From Actinomycetota bacterium (GTDB taxonomy: Bacteria; Actinomycetota; Geothermincolia; Fen-727; JAQURN01), in NCBI GenBank assembly GCA_028715585.1, contig JAQURN010000078.1, positions 1-6,522 on the forward strand: DNA of 6,522 nucleotides, written 5' to 3'. The notes beneath the pieces are model-generated. The model ran no database searches. It was not told the DNA's origin and saw nothing but the letters and a program-made list of their open reading frames with translations. The position numbers and the translations under genes are program-made. Of this stretch, positions 1 to 4,180 are shown piece after piece. The stretch's first letter is position 1, and each line of letters starts with the position of its first letter.

Positions 1-396
1 AGGGTGAAGAGTCTGTGCCCACAAGCCAAGATTGACATACTCTGCCTTCCTCATGGCTCGAAGCCAAAAAATGAGGAGCTCATGTTCCAGGGCTCCTACG
101 GCGGCACTACCTACAAAAACAAATGGGCGCTCCTTGTGGGCTCCAACCCAATGTATCCTCAATACCATTACAAAAACCCTGGGAAGCTCGTTCCCAGGAT
201 ACAGGTAATGGACTACGACCCCAAAGACGGATCCGGCTTGGACGGTTCAGCCTACTGGTTGGAATTCTTCGATAAGCACCCAGAACTTCGCTATATAAGC
301 GACGGAAACCCATCCACAATCTGTGCCCCATTCTACATGAGGCATCGTCTGCTCCCAGACAAAATTCCCGCGGGCATGAGTTTTTGTGGATACTGA
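1..396 (+). CDS. Polysaccharide deacetylase family protein, C-terminal fragment (5' end outside window)
   Basis: The reading frame is open from the first base to the TGA at 394-396, and 'agg gtg' at the edge is more likely interior sequence than a start, so this is the last ~131 residues of a longer protein. The visible part matches, from memory, the C-terminal region of bacterial polysaccharide deacetylase family proteins: 'LCLPHGSKPKNEEL', then 'YKNKWALLVGSNP', a 'LVPRIQV' segment, 'YWLEFFDKHPELRYISDG' and a closing 'NPSTICAP'. Members normally end in a 'RYVSDGDP.TI.VP' stretch, which this resembles. The family removes N- or O-acyl groups from cell-wall or extracellular polysaccharides outside the membrane. 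The metal-binding NodB motifs would lie upstream and cannot be checked, so activity is unverified. The next gene starts 39 bases downstream on the same strand with no visible terminator, so the two are probably cotranscribed. Confidence 0.7.
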   Translation, partial: RVKSLCPQAKIDILCLPHGSKPKNEELMFQGSYGGTTYKNKWALLVGSNPMYPQYHYKNPGKLVPRIQVMDYDPKDGSGLDGSAYWLEFFDKHPELRYISDGNPSTICAPFYMRHRLLPDKIPAGMSFCGY

Positions 397-435
397 TTCC
401 GCGCAAGTATGTCCACCCAAGGTTGATGAGAACCA

Positions 436-2202
436 ATGAGAAGAAAACATACCTTTGTAGATAAAAACAAAAAAGGACTACTGAGGCAAAGAAGGGCTGT
501 GTCGCTCGCGGAACTGGAGACGCCGGTCGAACTCAAAGAGACCTTTTTCGAAAGGCTTTCCAAATTCCTGCCAAGAAGCTTTGTGAAACGCCTGGAGGCT
601 TTGAGCCCTCTGCAATACATTCTCATATTCTTATGCGTAGCTTGCCTTTGCTTCCTCATCTGGTTTTTTTGCTTCGAGTTTCCCTCGCCGATTGGAAATC
701 TCCATCCATCTCCCGGGAATCATCTCAAGGAACCAACCGTAGCAATCAGAGCCTCCTTCGACCGCAAATTCAAGCCGAAAGACTTGAATCTGCAAATCGA
801 CGGGAAAAAAGTGGAACCTCAAACCTCCAAAGGGAACAAGTTGGAGACTTCGGTTCAACTCGGGGATGGCAAGCACGAGGCTATGGTAACAGTGAACCAG
901 GGAGGGCTCATGGGAAAAAGAAGCTCGCGCTGGAACTTCTTCGTTGACACAAAACCCCCGAGCTTGGAGATTTCGAGCATCAAGTCATCCAGAAGCGCAG
1001 GGGGCTCGAAAAAAATCAGCCTCTCGGGAAAAACGGATAATGACGCGAGCATCAAGATAGAGGGTAAAACATGCAAGGTAGAAAAGGATGGTCGCTTCAA
1101 AACATCTATTCATGTCCCCACCTGGCAGTCGCTGAAGGTTATTTCTACAGACCTCGCTGGAAACAGCACCTCTGAATATATCGTCACGCAGGATAGAACT
1201 CTCGCCAAAGGAATCCACGTGACGATGTACAAAGCCTCAAGCGACTCAGACCTCGACAAACTGATTGGATTGGTCGAAAGGACTGAGCTTAACGCGATGG
1301 AAATCGACCTCAAGGATGAATCCGGGGAAATCTGCTTCGACCTGGCGAATCCGACCGCAACGGAAATCAAGAGCTCACGAAAATACCTCGACATCGACAA
1401 GTGCGCGGACAAGCTGAGATTCAAGAACATATATGCTATATGCCGCATAGTCACGTTCAAAGACCCCACCCTTGCCAGGGCAAAGCCGGGACTCGCGGTT
1501 AGAGATCCCGCGGGAGGGCTTTGGTCAAAAGGCGAATGGGTGGATCCATATTCAAAAGAAGTTTGGGATTACAACCTGGACGTCGCCGCGGCGGCGGCAC
1601 GCGCGGGTTTCAACGAAATCCAGTTCGATTATGTGAGATTCCCATCCGATGGGGATGTAACTGAATGCAGGTATCCAAGCCAAGACAAAAGAACCCCCAA
1701 GGAGGTAATAGAAGGCTTCTTGAAAGAGGCAAGGAGGCGACTTTCCCCTTATAACGTCTTCATTTCCGCGGACTTGTTTGGGCTGACCGCCAGCAAGCAG
1801 GGCGAAATGGGGATAGGCCAAGACGTGCGCATGATAGCTAGGTGTGTGGATTACATCTCACCCATGGTGTACCCATCTCATTACAATCCTGGGGAATACA
1901 AGATAAAAAATCCGGAAGCAAGTCCGGCAAGTATCGTGAGCAGATCCCTTCAAGATTTCAAAGAGCAAACCAAGGGCACTTCCTGCAGCCTCAGACCATG
2001 GCTGCAGGACTTCACTCTCAGAGTTAGATACACCCCGGAAATGGTAAGAAGCCAGATAGAAGCCGCGGCTGGCGAATCTGTCAATGAGTGGCTTTTGTGG
2101 AATCCAAACTGCAACTATACGGAAGCGGCTCTAAAACCGGCAGGTGCTACAAAAGAAAAACACCAACAAGAATCCCCGCCGCCATCCCCGCAAAAAAAAT
2201 AG
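436..2202 (+). CDS. Membrane-anchored Ig-like / DUF4015-type putative glycoside hydrolase
   Basis: The protein has 588 residues. Residues 1-60 are basic and probably cytoplasmic. Residues 61-80 form one cysteine-rich membrane segment (C67, C70, C72, C79) with no obvious signal peptidase site, so it is likely a signal anchor. Residues ~97-172 and ~173-252 look like two beta-rich Ig-like modules; the second has the 'PPSLEI...DLAGN' pattern of bacterial Ig-like domains. Residues ~258-565 resemble the DUF4015 putative glycosyl hydrolase family (TIM barrel): 'KGIHVTMYKA' at the start, 'AICRIVTFKDP', 'GFNEIQFDYVRFPSDG' (E394, D398), 'ISADLFGLT', 'DYISPMVYPSHY' and 'EWLLWNPNCNY' near the end. A Pro/Gln/Lys-rich tail closes it. 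The substrate is unknown; a cell-wall or exopolysaccharide glycan is inferred from the deacetylase next door. The ATG at 436 is the first reasonable start, but its Shine-Dalgarno is weak, consistent with cotranscription from upstream. Its 3' end overlaps an opposing small gene by 56 bases. Confidence 0.85.
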   Translation: MRRKHTFVDKNKKGLLRQRRAVSLAELETPVELKETFFERLSKFLPRSFVKRLEALSPLQYILIFLCVACLCFLIWFFCFEFPSPIGNLHPSPGNHLKEPTVAIRASFDRKFKPKDLNLQIDGKKVEPQTSKGNKLETSVQLGDGKHEAMVTVNQGGLMGKRSSRWNFFVDTKPPSLEISSIKSSRSAGGSKKISLSGKTDNDASIKIEGKTCKVEKDGRFKTSIHVPTWQSLKVISTDLAGNSTSEYIVTQDRTLAKGIHVTMYKASSDSDLDKLIGLVERTELNAMEIDLKDESGEICFDLANPTATEIKSSRKYLDIDKCADKLRFKNIYAICRIVTFKDPTLARAKPGLAVRDPAGGLWSKGEWVDPYSKEVWDYNLDVAAAAARAGFNEIQFDYVRFPSDGDVTECRYPSQDKRTPKEVIEGFLKEARRRLSPYNVFISADLFGLTASKQGEMGIGQDVRMIARCVDYISPMVYPSHYNPGEYKIKNPEASPASIVSRSLQDFKEQTKGTSCSLRPWLQDFTLRVRYTPEMVRSQIEAAAGESVNEWLLWNPNCNYTEAALKPAGATKEKHQQESPPPSPQKK

Positions 2203-2365
2203 AGAAAACGATGAGAATAGCTTTCCTCACCTTGCTTCGTGCCTCCCGCTCCACATCGAATATCGCCGGCTCGAACTCGCTACTTGCATTTCCGCCAGAT
2301 GAAGAGACTGTAACCATGCTCCCCTGTAAAAATGGGGGGTGTTCAAATCCGTTCTTTTCCTCCAT
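2147..2365 (-). CDS. Small tail-anchored-like membrane protein coupled to the M28-like gene
   Basis: This short protein (72 residues from the ATG at 2365, 73 from the ATG at 2368) is not one I recognise. It has a polar, Ser/Gly/Glu-containing N-terminal half, a basic cluster (REARSKVRKA) and one hydrophobic segment, 'ILIVFSIFFAGMAAGILVGV', that ends at the C-terminus. The positive charges before the segment suggest a cytoplasmic N-terminus and a tail-anchored layout. It directly follows the M28-like gene: the stop and the first ATG share a base (TAATG). The GAGG at 2374-2371, inside the last peptidase codons, is 5 bases from the second ATG but only 2 from the first, so I chose 2365. The tight coupling, ribosome site and clear membrane segment argue for a real gene. 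Its last 56 bases lie antisense to the end of the upstream-strand hydrolase gene. Function unknown; a partner of the M28-like protein is an inference. Confidence 0.65.
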   Translation of the reverse strand: MEEKNGFEHPPFLQGSMVTVSSSGGNASSEFEPAIFDVEREARSKVRKAILIVFSIFFAGMAAGILVGVFLL

Positions 2366-2367
2366 CA

Positions 2368-3345
2368 TTACCTCAATTCTTCAAGGTCTTCCAGCGAGAG
2401 GCTTCTTATAAAACCTTCCAGCAATTTCCCGGAAGCATCTATCTTTTGTGGCACCAGATTCTGGTAGCCCACGTCGTTTGGGTATCCTCCCCCAGCTTCA
2501 CACCACCTAATCCATACCGAGGGTATTCCCTCCTCTTCAAAGGGAATATTATCGCTATCCGTGGTAGAATCCACCCTCTCCGCGAGAATATTTTTCTCCC
2601 TCGTATAGGTGTCCACCTTCGCCTCGAGCCTCCCTGGGCCCTTCCCCGCATCGCCCAGGGCAAGAATGCTGCCAACTCCCACTCCATCGAGGCAAATCAT
2701 TCCCACAATCTTGTTTGATTGAGAAAGGGTTCGGACAAATTCCCGAGATCCAAAGAATCTCTTTGAGCCATCCAGGGCAGGGCGAGGCACGTTTGCCCCA
2801 AAGAAGACAAATTCCAAGTTGAAAAGCGCGGGCGAGCGAGAAAAAACCCTCGAGAGTTCCAAAAGGACTCCCACGCCCGAAGCGTTATTATCAGCTCCAA
2901 CCGATTCGCCAGCCGTGTCATAATGTGAGCCAATCACCAAAGTATAATCTTCCTTCCTCCCCCTGCACGTGGCAACGATGTTTCGAGACTCGAAATCATG
3001 TCCAAAGGAAAAGCTCTGTTCCCCAATTTTGTATCCGTATTCCGAGAGTTTTCCCGCGATGTATTCCGCCGCTTTTTCTTCCCTCACGGAGCCGGCTGGA
3101 CGTGAGCCTATTTCCTCCGAGAGCACATACGCATGGCTCATTGCCTGAATCATTCTGAAATCCAGTTTGCCGTTGCTCTCCTCTTTTTGAGCCTTTTCGA
3201 CCGGCTCGGTCTTCTTCTCTGGCCTTTTGGAGACTTCTTTCGAAGGCTCGCCAAAAATGAGGTTCGAAGCCACACCGGCCCCAATGCCCCCAAAAAGCGC
3301 AATGACAACCATCAAAGCTACTACCTTTCCTCTTCTTTTGCTCAT
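2368..3345 (-). CDS. Membrane-anchored M28 family peptidase-like protein, probably catalytically defective
   Basis: The protein has 325 residues from ATG 3345. An in-frame TTG at 3360 would add five residues; it has a GAGG 4 bases away, while the ATG has GGGTGG 7 bases away, so the start is not settled. Residues ~6-30 form a signal anchor, followed by a charged Lys/Glu/Pro linker (~32-60) and an M28-type aminopeptidase fold. Motifs seen: 'EIGSRPAGS' (family entry motif), 'VIGSHYDTAGES' with metal ligand H141, 'GADNNASGVG' with bridging D152, and 'MICLDGVGVG' with D220. At the place where active M28 enzymes have 'FGAEE' (catalytic base plus metal ligand) this protein reads 'FFGANVPRPALDGSKRFFGS'. 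There is no histidine after H141, so the usual C-terminal zinc His is also absent. The family hydrolyses N-terminal residues using two zinc ions; this copy may only bind. It forms an operon with the small membrane protein downstream. Confidence 0.85.
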   Translation of the reverse strand: MSKRRGKVVALMVVIALFGGIGAGVASNLIFGEPSKEVSKRPEKKTEPVEKAQKEESNGKLDFRMIQAMSHAYVLSEEIGSRPAGSVREEKAAEYIAGKLSEYGYKIGEQSFSFGHDFESRNIVATCRGRKEDYTLVIGSHYDTAGESVGADNNASGVGVLLELSRVFSRSPALFNLEFVFFGANVPRPALDGSKRFFGSREFVRTLSQSNKIVGMICLDGVGVGSILALGDAGKGPGRLEAKVDTYTREKNILAERVDSTTDSDNIPFEEEGIPSVWIRWCEAGGGYPNDVGYQNLVPQKIDASGKLLEGFIRSLSLEDLEELR

Positions 3346-3393
3346 CGGGCGACCACCCAAATTGCCTCATACATCTAAAAGAACATCTCGAGG

Positions 3394-3422
3394 AATATAG
3401 CAGATGCCCATGACCTCATCAA
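3394..3422 (-). promoter_or_regulatory. Sigma70-type promoter for the M28-like operon
   Basis: On the minus strand a -35 element TTGATG (3422-3417) is separated by exactly 17 bases from a -10 element TATATT (3399-3394). These match the TTGACA and TATAAT consensus at 4/6 and 5/6 positions. Transcription would begin near 3387, giving a leader of about 40 bases before the ATG at 3345. The position fits the only gene start on this strand nearby. This is motif matching only. Confidence 0.5.
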
Positions 3423-3502
3423 TGAAGTCCAAGCTTGCGCACCGTTAAGGGCTGCACTAAACATGAATTTGTTGCACAATTAAAGGCAAAGAGCATTTCC
3501 AA

Positions 3503-3510
3503 AAGGAGGA
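3503..3510 (+). promoter_or_regulatory. Strong Shine-Dalgarno that sets a TTG start
   Basis: AAGGAGGA ends 4 bases before the TTG at 3515 (5 bases from the AGGAGG core). The alternative in-frame GTG at 3524 would be about 14 bases from the core, too far. The site therefore supports the rare TTG start for the BtrH-like gene. Confidence 0.75.
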
Positions 3511-3514
3511 TTAG

Positions 3515-4102
3515 TTGGGAAAAGTGTTCATAGAAAAATTCCCACATCGACCCGGGGGACACTGTGGCAGTACCGCCATGAGAGACATCTTGAAATTTTA
3601 TGGGCATGACTATACTGAGGACATGGTCTTTGGTATCGGGGTTGGGATTGGATTCACATATTTCAAGCACCCAGAGATGGTGCCTCCAGTCTATATCGGG
3701 GGAAGGATTTACAACCTGGAACAACTCCTCTCCAGGAATCTTGGTTTCGAGCTGGAACTGGTAGAAGGCATCGACAACAAGCAAGCATGGGCAGATGTCA
3801 AAAATCTTTTAGACAAAGGCATACCCACGATGGTGCACGCAGACGTTTACTACCTGGACTATCTCAGGGCAAAAAGGCACTTCAGCACCCACAGAATCGT
3901 TCTGGTGGGATATGATGAAGATAGAGGGGTGTCATTCGTTGCCGACAACGACCGTGACACCATTCAGGAATGCTCGCTTGAAAACCTCGAAAAGGCAAGA
4001 TCGTCCGCCTGGCTTCCTCAGCCAGCAAATAACGCGTACTACATAATCCGGGTACCACAAGAGCTCGAGCCGCTCGAACGAGCAATCCCTCGATGCGCCT
4101 GA
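3515..4102 (+). CDS. Stand-alone BtrH N-terminal domain-like protein (papain/C39-like fold)
   Basis: The protein has 195 residues, starts with TTG and has an excellent ribosome site. Near the N-terminus 'GGHCGSTAMRDILKFYGHDY' (C17 as presumed nucleophile) and 'EDMVFGIGVGIGFTYF' are typical of the BtrH N-terminal family. BtrH of butirosin biosynthesis moves an acyl group from an acyl carrier protein to an aminoglycoside. Further on, 'GIPTMVHADVYYLDY', 'HFSTHRIVLVGYDED' (H126, presumed catalytic His) and 'FVADNDRDTIQECSLENLEK' (D144/N145 region) give a plausible Cys-His-Asp arrangement. Full BtrH-type proteins as I recall them are about 330 residues and carry a second domain (DUF4872); here the protein stops soon after the first domain and no continuation is seen after the TGA. 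No carrier protein, PKS or NRPS gene is in the window. The substrate is unknown; acyltransferase, amidase or peptidase chemistry are all possible. It has no signal peptide and is probably cytoplasmic. Confidence 0.75.
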   Translation: MGKVFIEKFPHRPGGHCGSTAMRDILKFYGHDYTEDMVFGIGVGIGFTYFKHPEMVPPVYIGGRIYNLEQLLSRNLGFELELVEGIDNKQAWADVKNLLDKGIPTMVHADVYYLDYLRAKRHFSTHRIVLVGYDEDRGVSFVADNDRDTIQECSLENLEKARSSAWLPQPANNAYYIIRVPQELEPLERAIPRCA

Positions 4103-4180
4103 AGACCTCGGGGCGAGCCTCGTCCTAAGTAATCTCTCTTGATCTTTCAAAGACAAACAGCAGAATCGAGATTTTAAAAA

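Noticed and set aside
2190..2202. Run of eight A bases next to the hydrolase stop, a possible slippage site extending the protein into another plus-strand frame (to ~2411).
   Set aside because: The extended frame is the antisense shadow of the small membrane-protein gene, has no domain-like sequence, and there is no stimulating structure visible.
2996..3370. A 124-codon minus-strand frame starting at an ATG at 3370, overlapping the M28-like gene.
   Set aside because: It lies in another frame of a clearly coding region, shows no family motifs and has unlikely composition; it is a shadow.
3435..3463. Plus-strand TTGCGC-17-TAAACA as a promoter for the BtrH-like gene.
   Set aside because: The -10 element matches the consensus at only three positions; no better pair was found, so the promoter remains unassigned.
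3469..3479. Small palindrome TTGT-TGC-ACAA upstream of the BtrH-like gene as an operator.
   Set aside because: Only a four-base arm and no second copy, so chance is a sufficient explanation.
4103..4180. CTCG-GGG-CGAG hairpin (4107-4117) as a terminator between the convergent BtrH-like and repeat-protein genes.
   Set aside because: The stem is four pairs and is not followed by a T-run on either strand; no convincing terminator is seen in this 78-base gap.
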